A stretch of 64,000 nucleotides of DNA from Micromonospora humi (GTDB lineage Bacteria > Actinomycetota > Actinomycetes > Mycobacteriales > Micromonosporaceae): contig NZ_FMDM01000012.1 of NCBI RefSeq assembly GCF_900090105.1, forward strand, positions 81,104 to 145,103. Direction: 5' to 3'. Of the stretch, positions 21,823 to 31,673 are shown piece after piece (positions within the stretch are counted from its first letter, which is position 1; each line of letters begins with the position of its first letter). The notes beneath the pieces are model-generated. The model searched no databases, was not told the DNA's origin, and worked only from the letters and a program-made list of their open reading frames with translations. The position numbers and the translations under genes were made by a program.

Positions 21823-22578
21823 TCAGGCGGCGGGCCGCCCGGCGCGCAACGCCATCACGGCGACGTCGTCCAGGTTGACCCCGCCCCCGAATGCCAGCGC
21901 CGCCTCCTGCACGTGCCCGGGGACCAGGGCCACCTCGATCCCGCCCATCCGGGCGAGCAGGAGAGACAGGCGGCCGGCGTACTCCTCGTTCCCGCACCGA
22001 GCCTCGGTGACCCCGTCGGTGTACAGCAGCAACGTGTCGTCCGGCCCGAGCAACAGCCGGGTCTCGACCAGCCGGGGCTCGCTCACCACCCCCAGCATCG
22101 TGCCACCGCCGTCACCGACCGGGCCGACCTGCCCGTCCGGCCCGCGTAGCAGCACGGGCGGGTGCCCGGCGGAGCAGAGGACGACTTCCACCCCGGACTC
22201 CGCCGGCCGCAGCAACAGACAGACCATGGTGAGGAAGCGGGTGGTGACGGTCACGTCGTCGTCGGCGAGCAGGTGGTTCAGCGCCGACAGGATCTGCCGC
22301 GGTCGGTCGTTCAGGGCGGCGGCGCGACGGATCACGGCGCGCACGTCGTCGGCGACCGCGGCCGCCGCCGCGCCCTTGCCACAGACGTCGCCGAGCACGG
22401 CGATCCAGCGGTCGTTCCCGGTGGGAAAGACGTCGAGGAAGTCACCGGACAGCTCGGCGCCGCTCGCCGGCAGGCTGCTGACGGCCACCTGGAAGTACGC
22501 GGGCTGCGGCGGGGCGGGGTAGGCCGTGCGGCCCACTTCGTGGTGCGGTGCCGGTCGGGCCGGGGCGATCGAACTCAT
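21823..22578 (-). CDS. SpoIIE-type PP2C phosphatase
   Basis: 251 aa, catalytic domain only. Motifs 'LSGDFLDVFPTGNDRWIAVL' then 'GDVCGKGAAAAAVA' (metal-binding Asp), 'VLCSAGHPPVLLRG', 'LLLYTDGVTEAR' and 'NLDDVAVMALR' are diagnostic. It would dephosphorylate an anti-anti-sigma protein (STAS) in a stress sigma network. No GAF/PAS sensor or kinase domain is attached, and no cognate STAS/HATPase gene is in the window. It converges on the STAND pair. Confidence 0.9.
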   Translation of the reverse strand: MSSIAPARPAPHHEVGRTAYPAPPQPAYFQVAVSSLPASGAELSGDFLDVFPTGNDRWIAVLGDVCGKGAAAAAVADDVRAVIRRAAALNDRPRQILSALNHLLADDDVTVTTRFLTMVCLLLRPAESGVEVVLCSAGHPPVLLRGPDGQVGPVGDGGGTMLGVVSEPRLVETRLLLGPDDTLLLYTDGVTEARCGNEEYAGRLSLLLARMGGIEVALVPGHVQEAALAFGGGVNLDDVAVMALRAGRPAA

Positions 22579-22951
22579 GGGAGGTAGCGCTTCCTGACGT
22601 GGGCCGTCGTACCCCCTGAATAAACCCGGTCGCCGGTCGGGACACCACGAAGAACACAGGCAGAAGCCCCGACACCCCTCGCGGACCGTCGTTCACCGGC
22701 TCCCGGACGGCTCCCGCCGGTGAGGGTGCGACCCAGGTCACCCGGGAAGCCGCGAAGGGGCAGGAGGCGGTGGTCGGGCGACCGATTTCGGTTACTTCGT
22801 CGCCTCTCAGTTCGAGGGTCGGTGACTTCTGCCTGTCTTCTTCATGGTCGTCACCGGGGCGGACCGGTTGACTCGGTGGTGCGGCGGGACCGACAGGCAC
22901 GGGGCTCACCGGTCCGCCCGCACTCATCCCTCCCAGGTCAGGAGTACCTAC
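22579..22951. promoter_or_regulatory. divergent intergenic region with an 8-bp inverted repeat
   Basis: 373 bp between the SpoIIE gene (minus) and the hydrolase operon (plus). An inverted repeat TCACCGGC-N15-GCCGGTGA (22693-22723) is the clearest element; no gene is visible. The start of the hydrolase has GTCAGGAG as ribosome site at 22938-22945. Confidence 0.35.
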
Positions 22952-23785
22952 ATGCCCTACGTCAAGGTCGGCGAAGAGAACAGCGGCGACATCGACATCT
23001 ACTACGAGGACCACGGCACCGGTCAGCCGGTGGTGCTGATCCACGGATACCCGCTCAACGGCGCGTCCTGGGAGAAGCAGACCCGCGAGCTGCTCGCCGC
23101 CGGCCACCGGGTCATCACGTACGACCGGCGTGGGTTCGGCAAGTCGAGCCAGCCCACGGTCGGCTACGACTACGACACCTTCACCGCGGACCTGAACACC
23201 CTGCTGGAGCACCTCGACCTGCGCGACATCGTCCTGGTCGGCTTCTCCATGGGCACCGGCGAGGTCACCCGCTACCTCGGCGCCTACGGCTCCGGCCGGG
23301 TCCGCAAGGCGGTGCTGATGGGCGCCATCCCGCCGTTCCTGCTCAAGACCGACGACAACCCCGACGGCGTCGACCGGCAGGTCTTCGAGGACATCAAGGC
23401 CGCGGTGGTCGCCGACCGGCCGGCGTACTTCAAGGACTTCCTGAACAACTTCTACAACGTCGACGTCCTCGGCGGCACCCGGATCAGCGACGAGGCGTGG
23501 CAGAACAGCTTCATCACCGCGGTCGGCGCTTCGGCGTACGCCGCGTACGCCTGCGTCGACAGCTGGCTGACCGACTTCCGTGACGACCTCGCGAAGATCG
23601 ACGTGCCGACGCTGCTGCTGCACGGCGACGCCGACCGGATCCTGCCGATCGACGCCACCGCCAACCGGCTGCCCGGGCTGATCGCCGACCTGCGCTTCGA
23701 GGTCATCCCCGGCGGCCCGCACAACATCGCCTGGACCCACCCCGAGCTGGTGAACCGTCACCTGCTCGAGTTCATCGCCGCCTGA
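22952..23785 (+). CDS. alpha/beta hydrolase, non-heme chloroperoxidase/esterase family
   Basis: 277 aa. The oxyanion 'LIHGYPLNGASWEKQ', nucleophile elbow GFSMG (Ser99), acid in 'LLHGDADRILP' (Asp228) and His in 'GGPHNIAWTHPELVN' follow the cofactor-free haloperoxidase pattern. These proteins are esterases or perhydrolases in vivo. First gene of an operon with a second hydrolase (17 bp downstream) and a pirin, a combination that hints at aromatic or stress-related metabolism. Confidence 0.87.
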   Translation: MPYVKVGEENSGDIDIYYEDHGTGQPVVLIHGYPLNGASWEKQTRELLAAGHRVITYDRRGFGKSSQPTVGYDYDTFTADLNTLLEHLDLRDIVLVGFSMGTGEVTRYLGAYGSGRVRKAVLMGAIPPFLLKTDDNPDGVDRQVFEDIKAAVVADRPAYFKDFLNNFYNVDVLGGTRISDEAWQNSFITAVGASAYAAYACVDSWLTDFRDDLAKIDVPTLLLHGDADRILPIDATANRLPGLIADLRFEVIPGGPHNIAWTHPELVNRHLLEFIAA

Positions 23786-23802
23786 CCCGCAGGAGAGAAG
23801 AC

Positions 23803-24516
23803 ATGACCGCTCCGACCGTCGTGCTGGTGCACGGCGCCTTCGCCGACGCCGCCAGTTTCGCGCCCGTCGTCACCGAACTGCTCGATGCGGGCCTCCCGGT
23901 GCGCGCGCCGGCCGTGCCCAATCGCAGCCTGCTCGGTGACGCCGGGTACATCGCCTCGGTGGTCCGGCAGATCTCCGGCCCGGTCGTCCTGGTCGGCCAC
24001 TCGTACGGCGGCGCGGTGATCACCGTCGCCGGCACCGAGCCCAACGTCGTGGGCCTGGTCTACCTCGCCGGATACGCCCTGGACGAGGGCGAGAGCCTCG
24101 GCGAGCTGCAGGGCCGGTTCCCGGACTCCGACCTGGCCACCGCCCTCGTCTACACCCCGTTCCCGGCCGGGGACGGGCAGGAGGGCACCGACGTGTCGGT
24201 CGACGTCGAGCGGTTCCCGGCGATCTTCGCCCACGACGTCGACCCGGCCACCGCAAGGGTCCTCGCCGTCTCCCAGCGGCCGCTCGCCGGCGCCGCTTTC
24301 GGGGAAAAGGCCACCGCCGCAGCATGGCGGACCAAGCCGTCGTGGGGCATCGTCGCCGCCGCAGACCACACCATCAACCCCGAGGTCGAGCGGTTCGGTT
24401 ACTCCCGGGCCGACATGACGGTCACCGAGCTGGACTCGTCGCACCTGATGATGCTCTCCCACCCACGAGAGGTCGCCGCCGTGATCCGCGAGGCGGTCGA
24501 CCGTACCGCCGGCTGA
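23803..24516 (+). CDS. alpha/beta hydrolase
   Basis: 237 aa with 'VVLVHGAFADAASFAPVV', nucleophile 'VLVGHSYGGAVIT' (Ser near 67) and His near the C-terminus ('LDSSHLMMLSHPREVA'). It belongs to the small esterase branch related to EstC/salicylate esterases. It lies 17 bp after the chloroperoxidase-like gene, with AGGAGA as ribosome site, so co-transcribed. Substrate unknown. Confidence 0.85.
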   Translation: MTAPTVVLVHGAFADAASFAPVVTELLDAGLPVRAPAVPNRSLLGDAGYIASVVRQISGPVVLVGHSYGGAVITVAGTEPNVVGLVYLAGYALDEGESLGELQGRFPDSDLATALVYTPFPAGDGQEGTDVSVDVERFPAIFAHDVDPATARVLAVSQRPLAGAAFGEKATAAAWRTKPSWGIVAAADHTINPEVERFGYSRADMTVTELDSSHLMMLSHPREVAAVIREAVDRTAG

Positions 24517-24599
24517 CCAGCCCGCCCCCACCCGGCGCGGCCGCCCCCTCCCCGGGCCGGCCGCGCCGGGCGCAGCTCCATCCGCTGAGGAGACCCGAG

Positions 24600-25370
24600 A
24601 TGACCGCCCTGCTCACCCCGAACGTCGACATCCGTCGCGCGGGCGACCGCTTCTCCACCGGACTTTCCTGGTTGGACAGCAAGCACTCGTTCTCGTTCGG
24701 CCGCCACTACGACCCCGCCAACACCCACCACGGGCTGCTGCTGGTCAACAACGACGACCGGGTACGCACCGGCACCGGCTTCGAGACCCACCCACACCGC
24801 GACATGGAGATCGTCACCTGGGTGCTCCGCGGCTCGCTGGTGCACCAGGACTCCACCGGTCACAGCGGCGTCATCTACCCAGGCCTCGCCCAGCGGATGA
24901 GCGCCGGCACCGGCATCCTGCACAGCGAGAAGAACGACGCCTACCGGCTGGAGGCCGACCGGCCGCACGAACAGGTGCACTTCGTGCAGATGTGGGTGGT
25001 GCCCGACGAGTCCGGCGCCACCCCCGGCTACGAACAGCTCGAGATCGACGACGCGCTGCTCGCCGGCGACCTGGTCCCGGTGGCGTCCGGCATGGACCGG
25101 CACGACGGCCTGGCCGCCATCCGGATCCGCAACCGGTACGCCGCGCTGCACGCCGCCCGGCTCACCCCCGGCCAGAGCGTGCAGTTGCCGGAGGCGCCGT
25201 TCCTGCACCTGTTCGTGGCGCGCGGCGCGGTGACGGTCGAGGGCGCCGGCCCGCTCGGCGCCGGTGACGCGGCCCGTTTCACCGCCGTGGGTGGCCAGCG
25301 CGTCACCGCCGTCGAGCCCGCCGAGATCCTCGCCTGGGAGATGCACGCCACCCTGGCGGACCAGGCATGA
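24600..25370 (+). CDS. pirin family protein
   Basis: 256 aa bicupin. The metal-binding first cupin carries 'GFETHPHRDMEIVTWVLRG' and the downstream His ('GTGILHSEKN'). It resembles YhhW/YhaK-type pirins, some of which are quercetin 2,3-dioxygenases. ATG 24600 follows GAGGAGA. Last gene of the hydrolase operon, 83 bp after the second hydrolase. Confidence 0.87.
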   Translation: MTALLTPNVDIRRAGDRFSTGLSWLDSKHSFSFGRHYDPANTHHGLLLVNNDDRVRTGTGFETHPHRDMEIVTWVLRGSLVHQDSTGHSGVIYPGLAQRMSAGTGILHSEKNDAYRLEADRPHEQVHFVQMWVVPDESGATPGYEQLEIDDALLAGDLVPVASGMDRHDGLAAIRIRNRYAALHAARLTPGQSVQLPEAPFLHLFVARGAVTVEGAGPLGAGDAARFTAVGGQRVTAVEPAEILAWEMHATLADQA

Positions 25371-25416
25371 ACACCACCGCACCGGCTGCCGACGGTCCGT
25401 CCCGACGAACCGCGGT

Positions 25417-25974
25417 GTGACCGTTCGCCCAGGTGAGCCAGGCCGCAGCGTGGACCTCGCCGCTGCCGTTGATCGACTGATCGCGGCGGTGGTCGACCCG
25501 ATCCCCGCCCCGGTACGCCTCCCGGTGGTCGTCTTGCCGCCCGGCAACGCCACTCCCGCAATCGCCGGCGTCGATCAGCTGATCGGCAGCTTCACCACCT
25601 ACCACCCGTGCTGCCAGGGCCGGGTCACCAACATCCACCGCATCGCCGACCTGGTCGACGGCACGATCATCACCCCCGGGTGGACATTCTCGCTGAACAC
25701 CACCGCTGGTGAACGGACCCTGGACCGGGGCTTCGTGCCGGCACCCGCCATCGTCAACGGGGAACTCGTCGACCAGCCCGGCGGCGGAGTGTCGCAGTTC
25801 TCCACCACCCTGTTCGACGCCGCCTGGTTCGCCGGCCTGCCGATCCTCGCCCACCAGCCCCACACCAAGTACATCTCCCGCTGTCCGCCGGGCCGGGAGC
25901 CTGGACTGAGCCTGAGCATCGAGATCGACAGCGTCCCGGTTCAAGCCCGTTTGCGAGGAGTGATCTCCTGCTGA
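25417..25974 (+). pseudogene. truncated VanW-family protein
   Basis: The frame reads the end of a peptidoglycan-binding-like domain and then the VanW core: 'RIADLVDGTIITPGWTFSLN', 'TLDRGFVPAPAIVNGE' and 'GGGVSQFSTTLFDAAWFAGL'. VanW proteins are normally over 400 aa with an N-terminal membrane anchor. Here the anchor and first domain are missing, and the C-terminus stops about 35 residues after the core. GTG 25417 is the best start but has a poor ribosome site. Probably a remnant, less likely a minimal cytoplasmic VanW protein. Confidence 0.65.
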
Positions 25975-26140
25975 AGGCCCGGCCGTTCTGCTGTCGGTGC
26001 GAATCCCGGCACCCGAGACCCGAATCCCCCCAGCGGACCTCTGGCCAGGGCTTGTTGCTCGGAGACCTCTTCGGCGAGACCGAAGGCGTGAATGTCGAGG
26101 TTCCGCCGGACCTGCCTGTCGATGGGAGCGGCCGGGCGCA

Positions 26141-28714
26141 TCAGCCAGCCGTGGATCTGTCCGACCGGTATTGCCAGTAGACGAGGTTGTTGTGTGTGGC
26201 GCGGATGTCGGGGTGGTTCGGGCCGAGGACACGCCGGCGGTCGCTGAGCAGCGCTCGGAAGGCGGCTGCCGCACCTCTGGCATCTCCGGCGTACCCGCGC
26301 CACGAGGCGAGGTTGTTGCGGGTGGTCAGCGTGTCCGGATGGTCGGGTCCGAGGACACGCAGGCGGTCCGACAGGAGCTCTTCGAAGGCGGCCACCGCAC
26401 CGGCGGCGTTCCCCGCCTTACCTCTCCAGTGCGCGAGGTTGTTGCGGGTGGTCAGCGTCTGCGGGTGGTCGGGCCCGAGGACGCGCAGGCGGTCCGCCAG
26501 GAGTTCCTCGAACGCCGTCACGGCGCCGGCGGCGTCCCCGGCCTCACCCCGCCAGTGAGCCAGGTTGCTCCGTACCCGAAGTGTGTCGGGATGGTCGCGG
26601 CCGACACGACGAAGCTGCTCGTCAAGTAGCTCCTGGAAGGCTGAGACGGCCTCGCCGGCGTCGCCCGCCAGGCCGCACCAGGAGGCGAGGTTGTTGCGAG
26701 TGTTCAGGGTGCGAGGATCGTCTGGGCCGAGGACGCGCAACTGCTCGCTCAGGAGGGCCCGGAAGGCGGCGACAGCGCCGGCGGCGTCCCCGGCCATGCC
26801 TCGCCAGAGGGCGAGGTTGTTGCGGGTGGCCAGAGTTTGGGGATCATCGGGGCCGAGGATGCGTAGCATGCTGGTGAGGAGATCCTGGAAGGCAGCGGCC
26901 GCGCCGGCGGGATTCCCGGACTGCCCCTGCCAATCCGCCAGATAGCTGCGGATGCCCAGGGTGTGAGGATGATCGGGGCCGAGGAGACGTAGGTGCTCGT
27001 CGAGTAGGTCCTGGAAGCCGGCGACCGCACCGGCCGGGTCGCCCGCCTCGCCCAGCCAGTGGGTGAGGTCGCTTCGGGTGACCAGGATGTCGGGGCGGTC
27101 CGGCCCGAGGTGCCGCCGCTGGTCGTCCAGTAGCTCGCCGAGGAACGTGATGGCCGGTAGGAGCAGTCCGGTTCGGCCGAAACTGCGTCCAATGGCGAAC
27201 AGCACCGGGTGGGTGCGGGGGGCGATCAGCAGATGTCCGGTGGCGTGGCGTAACGCAAGGGCGTTGTTCCGTAGGAACTGTTCCGGCTCGGGATGGCGCG
27301 CCGAGGACCAACAGTCGAGGAGGGCGTCGGCGGCGGCCAGCGCGGCGGCGCGCAGTTCATCGGGCGAGAGGTGCTCGCGGGTAGCGCGTTGGACGAGGGC
27401 GTGAACGCGGATCTGACCGTTGGTGACGGTGGCCAGACTGAACCGGTGCAGGTTGTGCAGAGCACTGGTGGCCGCGTGAGCATCGCTCTGCTGATCGTCA
27501 CCTGTCGTGCGGGTGAGGTAGGCCAGGACGGGCCGGCTGGTGAAGACGGCCGCAGGTATGCCGTTGGAATCCAACACTGAGGCCAGGGCGAGCATCGGTC
27601 GTGCGAGGTCTTGAGGCTCGGCCCGGTCCGCCGCCTCGACGGACAGGGACCACGCGGCGGTCACCGTTGCTCGCTGGTCGTCAGGTAGAGCGTCCTGGTG
27701 GGGCAACAGCTCTGCCAGAGCAAGCTTCCGGTCGGCGAGGCGCCTGCGGTAGCCGGCGCAGTCGAGGCCGTCCGTATCGGCGCGGTCACGGATGTAAGCC
27801 GTCGCTTGAGCAAGTGCGAGAGGTAAGAAGCCCAGGTCAGCGGCGAGTCCGTCCGCGCCGGTCAGCCGAGCCGGGTCGGCGATGGCTCGCTTCACGTAGG
27901 AAACGGCCTCGACAGGTGTGAAGAGACCTACGGTGATCAAGGCCCGTCCCTCGGTCGCCAGGACGGCGTCACGACGACGGGTTGTCACCAGCGTGCGGCC
28001 GTTGCTGTTGGCGGGAGGCCACAGACCAGCGGCGTGGACCGGCGCGTCGAGGTTGTCCAGGACGATCAGGTGCCTTCGGTGGGTGCGCTCGAGCCAGCCG
28101 AGCAGGGCACCTGCTGCTTCCTCGGGAGGAACCTTGGCGCCGACCACCCCGAGCCGCTCCGCGGTCTGGGCGTACGCGGTGACGATCGCGTCGCGGCTGG
28201 CGGCAGTAATCCACACCAGCAGATCAAGCTGATCGGTGTCCGCCAGATGGCGCGCGAACCGGGCAGCCAACTGGGTCTTGCCGACCCCGCCCATCCCGGA
28301 CAGGACCTGGGTCGTCACCATCGTCCGCCCGGCACGAGCCGAGGCGAACAGGTCGTCGGCGATGCGGCGATCCTGGAACCACGCCGCCAGCCGCGGGACC
28401 GACCCGACCTGAATCAAGCTACCGACAGTGGCACCGCTCCTGGGCCGGACCGGGCCGGAAACGGGCCGCAGCATCACCACCAACGTGAACAGTCCGAGCA
28501 GCGCGCTGACTATCCCCGCTATCCACCCCGCCTGCTCCGTGCCTTTCCACCCCGGGCTCGGCAGGTCCCCGCCCCACGGACCGCCCACGGCAAACGCGGC
28601 GAGGCCGAGCACCAGCGCCACGGCTGTCCCCAACACCAGGCCTGTTTGGTGCCGCCGCGGCTTGCGGTCAAAGACTCGGGTCACCACCCCATCATCGATG
28701 GTCGTACCCATCAT
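26141..28714 (-). CDS. membrane-anchored NB-ARC / TPR repeat protein
   Basis: 857 aa from ATG 28714. Two transmembrane helices (about 27-45 and 64-84) precede an NB-ARC ATPase (P-loop GMGGVGKTQ near 140, 'RRHLIVLDNLD', 'TLVTTRRRDAVL') and a TPR half ending in seven 42-residue repeats plus a partial eighth, each built on 'LGPDHP.TL.TRNNLA.WRG'. Such proteins are STAND sensors; the membrane anchor is unusual for the type. The repeats are so alike that copy number may vary by recombination. A CDC-like effector is not attached. Confidence 0.85.
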   Translation of the reverse strand: MMGTTIDDGVVTRVFDRKPRRHQTGLVLGTAVALVLGLAAFAVGGPWGGDLPSPGWKGTEQAGWIAGIVSALLGLFTLVVMLRPVSGPVRPRSGATVGSLIQVGSVPRLAAWFQDRRIADDLFASARAGRTMVTTQVLSGMGGVGKTQLAARFARHLADTDQLDLLVWITAASRDAIVTAYAQTAERLGVVGAKVPPEEAAGALLGWLERTHRRHLIVLDNLDAPVHAAGLWPPANSNGRTLVTTRRRDAVLATEGRALITVGLFTPVEAVSYVKRAIADPARLTGADGLAADLGFLPLALAQATAYIRDRADTDGLDCAGYRRRLADRKLALAELLPHQDALPDDQRATVTAAWSLSVEAADRAEPQDLARPMLALASVLDSNGIPAAVFTSRPVLAYLTRTTGDDQQSDAHAATSALHNLHRFSLATVTNGQIRVHALVQRATREHLSPDELRAAALAAADALLDCWSSARHPEPEQFLRNNALALRHATGHLLIAPRTHPVLFAIGRSFGRTGLLLPAITFLGELLDDQRRHLGPDRPDILVTRSDLTHWLGEAGDPAGAVAGFQDLLDEHLRLLGPDHPHTLGIRSYLADWQGQSGNPAGAAAAFQDLLTSMLRILGPDDPQTLATRNNLALWRGMAGDAAGAVAAFRALLSEQLRVLGPDDPRTLNTRNNLASWCGLAGDAGEAVSAFQELLDEQLRRVGRDHPDTLRVRSNLAHWRGEAGDAAGAVTAFEELLADRLRVLGPDHPQTLTTRNNLAHWRGKAGNAAGAVAAFEELLSDRLRVLGPDHPDTLTTRNNLASWRGYAGDARGAAAAFRALLSDRRRVLGPNHPDIRATHNNLVYWQYRSDRSTAG
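26170..27130 (-). repeat. 126-bp coding tandem repeats (TPR)
   Basis: Seven full copies of a 126-bp unit (42 codons) with strong nucleotide conservation, most visible in the recurring string GCGAGGTTGTTGCGGGTGG on the + strand (for example near 26303, 26431 and 26811). Confidence 0.75.
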
Positions 28715-28943
28715 GAGGAAACCGACGACCCGGCAGAGGCAACAATCAACCTTGGCATTCCGCGGGTTGGCGAACCGCGCAGATCATGAACGGACGACGA
28801 TCGGGTCTGTCGACGAAGCGACCAGACGCGGTTGGCAGCGACTGTCCAGCGTGGGCCGGCGGCGACACCGCGGCGGACCTCGCAGGGCGGCGCCGGTGTA
28901 GCCGTCAACCGATGGTGGACAGCCGCCGTCAACGGGACGGCGT

Positions 28944-29834
28944 TCAGTTCGCGGGAAGCAACCGACCTGTCTCTGTGCCCTGGGCGTCGAGGAGCACCAG
29001 GATGTGACCGTCGAATCCTGCTCGTCTGGCCGTCGTGAGCCATCCTCCGACGGACACACTGTCGGCGCAGAACACCAGGGTCGTTCCTCTTGTGGTCGTG
29101 AGTAGTGTGCCGCTGGTAGCGGTGATCCACCGACCGCTCTCGTCGTTGCAGCCGTCGGATCCGTGCCATTCGCCGTCAGCCGTGAACGTCACGTATGCGG
29201 CCCTGTGTCCCGACAGGGGAACCCAGCGACCCGTCAGCCGGTGTCGGTCCACCGGAACCAGCCTCCCCGGTAGGGCGACCGCTGGTGTCAGGGCCCGGCG
29301 GGCCTCGTCAGTGAGCACCGGCGGCTCCAGTGCGTCGTCGGCCTTGTCGGGCTCGGGGGTCGGTGTCGCCCCGGGGATCAGCCGGGCGACCGGTTGTGCT
29401 CGTGCGTCCAGGAGCACGGGTAGCCCTGCGCGGTCGAACTGGTAAGCGGTGACGCGGCGCAGCCATCCGGGGGTTTCTTGACTGGCCTTCGCGCAGCCGG
29501 GGATGCCTTCGACCGCGGCGGTGGCAGCCGTGAAGATGTCCGCGAGGAAGGTGCCGTCGCTGCTGGCCCGCCAGGATCCCCCCAGAGTGCCGCAGCGGCT
29601 GCCGATCAGGTCCAGATCACGGTCCGCGAGGCGCAGGATCGTGCCCGCGCCGGGATCGGCAACGTCGACGATCGTCCAAGAACCGATCAGTGACGTCGGC
29701 GCCAACGGCACCACCGGCCCACTGGTTCCCGAGGTCGGCTGCGGATTCGCGCGCTCCGGGTGGCTCTGCCTACTGCACGCGGCGAGCAGCACACCCACCA
29801 CGACCAGCGTCGCGAGGTAACCCTGTCGTACCAC
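28944..29834 (-). CDS. putative lipoprotein with META/HslJ-like domain
   Basis: 296 aa. The lipobox 'VVGVLLAACSRQ' places the lipidated Cys near residue 20. Two similar halves are seen: residues 50-130 and 195-290, the second with 'LTGRWVPLSGHRAAYVTFTA', 'GSDGCNDESGRW' and a final 'LVLLDAQGTETGRLLP', resembling HslJ/META secreted domains. No enzymatic motif. Encoded on the same strand as the NB-ARC protein, 230 bp upstream of it. Confidence 0.7.
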   Translation of the reverse strand: MVRQGYLATLVVVGVLLAACSRQSHPERANPQPTSGTSGPVVPLAPTSLIGSWTIVDVADPGAGTILRLADRDLDLIGSRCGTLGGSWRASSDGTFLADIFTAATAAVEGIPGCAKASQETPGWLRRVTAYQFDRAGLPVLLDARAQPVARLIPGATPTPEPDKADDALEPPVLTDEARRALTPAVALPGRLVPVDRHRLTGRWVPLSGHRAAYVTFTADGEWHGSDGCNDESGRWITATSGTLLTTTRGTTLVFCADSVSVGGWLTTARRAGFDGHILVLLDAQGTETGRLLPAN

Positions 29835-30015
29835 CTCTGCTCCTCCGGTCGAGCCCCGGCCAGGCTCTGGGTCTCGTGCAGCGAGTTACCGAACCGCCTG
29901 CTCCTCTCTAACGGCCGGGAGGGACATCGGGTGCGCCCGGAGTTCGCGCAAGCCTGATACGCCACGGCGACGCGAGGACTGAGGTCTACCGCTGTGGTGG
30001 ACTCGGCCAGCACGA

Positions 30016-30207
30016 CGGCTGGAGCGGCGGCTACGTGAGCGGCGGTACGCGGAATCACGGGCGGACGGGACCGCAGCCGACGAGCTGGCCACGGCCGTCG
30101 GCCATCGCATGTACATGGTCCGGGTGAAACTGGGCTTGGGGGACATCGCCTACGCGATGGGCGACCGGTCCGCAGCCGGGACGGCATGGCTGGCGGCACA
30201 CCAGTGA
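30016..30207 (+). pseudogene. C-terminal fragment of a regulator/TPR protein
   Basis: About 64 codons reading 'RLERRLRERRYAESRADG' and 'LGLGDIAYAMGDRSAAGTAW', ending at TGA 30205-30207. The pattern is that of the C-terminal helices of LuxR/NB-ARC-type regulators, but no start or upstream domain is present. Low-level evidence of a decayed gene in the 650-bp gap 29835-30484, which otherwise holds nothing recognisable. Confidence 0.35.
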
Positions 30208-30484
30208 TCATGCGGGCTTTCGTGCGGATGCCTCGGTCGGGTAGCAGGTTGGCCAGGACGCGCGTTCACCGCCGGATCGAAGTGCAGCGGATCGCGGTCG
30301 CCCGTCGGGCCGGTGGAGCAGGGGGGGCGGGGCGCGCGGCTGGCCGGTGGAGCTCTCCGTGGTGAAGCGGCAGTTCGTCCGGGGTAGCTGCCGGCGGCTC
30401 CGCTCGGTGGGCCCGGGCATCGTTCGCGCATGCCGAAGAGCGGATACGGAACGCCTGCCGCCCGCCGGCATCAGACGTGTCAGC

Positions 30485-31444
30485 ATGACGTCCGTGGATC
30501 ACTACGGGCTTCTGCGGCGAGCCGCGACCGACGCGGGCTTCACCGAGACGGAGACGGAGGCATTCGCCGAACTGCTGCGCTTCGCCATCTGGACAGGTCA
30601 GCGGAACAACGGCGAGCTCGCGGCGCATTCTCGGGGTCTGCCGCCCCAGCGGCCCGCCGACCTGCTCGTCGGCCAGGCCGGCGGCCTGCCGCAGCTCCCG
30701 GTCGGCATGCCGTGGCCCACCGACCCGGAGGGCTACCCGCTGCCGTTCATCGCGTCCTTCGACTGTGCCGCGCTGCCGCGGATCGAGCGCCTGCCGCTAC
30801 CGTCCGACGGCTCCCTGCTGGTGTTCCTGCATCACGAGGAGGACTACGACACCTGTGAGCGCAGCGACGAGCAGCAGTACGGGCGGCTGCTTCACGTAAG
30901 GGCCGGCACGGAGACCGCGGCGCAGCCGCCGGCCAACTACGCTGCCCATCCCTACTACGCGGACCGTGACTTCATCGCCCCCGAGCAGGACCTTGTCGCT
31001 GTCGTCCACGCCGCCCTGCCCTCGTGGCTGACCGCGGAGGATGCGGACCTGTCCGTCTTCCAGCAGCAACTGGCGCGCGACATGCCGCATCATCGGGAAC
31101 TGTGTGCTCTGGTCGACCGGCTCTGGCCGGCCGCCAACGTCCCCGCCTTCCAGTTCGGCGGCTACTCGTGGCACACCGGTGGCGTGTCCTACGGCAAGCT
31201 GTACGACGATCCTGAGCTGGAGATGGCAGAGAAGAAGCTTCGAGGCCGCCTGCCCGGCATCGACCGCGCCCAGGAGGCCCTCCTGGTGGAACAGGAGTTG
31301 CAGCGGGTCCGCCGGGAGTGGCTCCCGTTGGTGCAGTTCGAGACCCGTGACGACGTCTACTTCGGCCGTTTCATGATCCGTCTCGACGACCTCGCCGCCC
31401 GGCGGTTCGACCGCGCTGTCTCCTGGACCGAGTTCACCGAGTGA
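30485..31444 (+). CDS. DUF1963 (YwqG-like) protein
   Basis: 319 aa from ATG 30485. The family core is 'GGLPQLPVGMPWPTDPEGYP', 'LPFIASFDCAALPR', 'GSLLVFLHHEEDY' and 'GGYSWHTGG'. YwqG-like proteins are frequent in contact-dependent toxin/immunity and other cytoplasmic contexts, but biochemical function is unknown. An in-frame extension to 30347 exists, but the codons before 30485 look non-coding. Confidence 0.8.
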   Translation: MTSVDHYGLLRRAATDAGFTETETEAFAELLRFAIWTGQRNNGELAAHSRGLPPQRPADLLVGQAGGLPQLPVGMPWPTDPEGYPLPFIASFDCAALPRIERLPLPSDGSLLVFLHHEEDYDTCERSDEQQYGRLLHVRAGTETAAQPPANYAAHPYYADRDFIAPEQDLVAVVHAALPSWLTAEDADLSVFQQQLARDMPHHRELCALVDRLWPAANVPAFQFGGYSWHTGGVSYGKLYDDPELEMAEKKLRGRLPGIDRAQEALLVEQELQRVRREWLPLVQFETRDDVYFGRFMIRLDDLAARRFDRAVSWTEFTE

Positions 31445-31673
31445 GCGAGGACAGGTGTCGCTCTCCCGGCAGGCGCAGCTCAGGTCCAGTCAGCGAGTGC
31501 GTGAGCAGGCGTGTCGATGACGACCACCTCCGACACATGGCTTCGCAAGTCTTCGACGCCCTGCCGCCGGTCGTGCCGGCCGGCCCACCCTGGCGTCACG
31601 CTCGGTAGGTCCTTGAGCGGGCGTGGTGCCCGCTCTCGGGCGATGCGCGGGCACCCCGACTAGCGTGTACGAC

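Noticed and set aside
26141-27130. CRISPR array or DNA satellite
   Set aside because: The 126-bp periodicity is in frame within a TPR protein and there are no unique spacers; it is a protein repeat.
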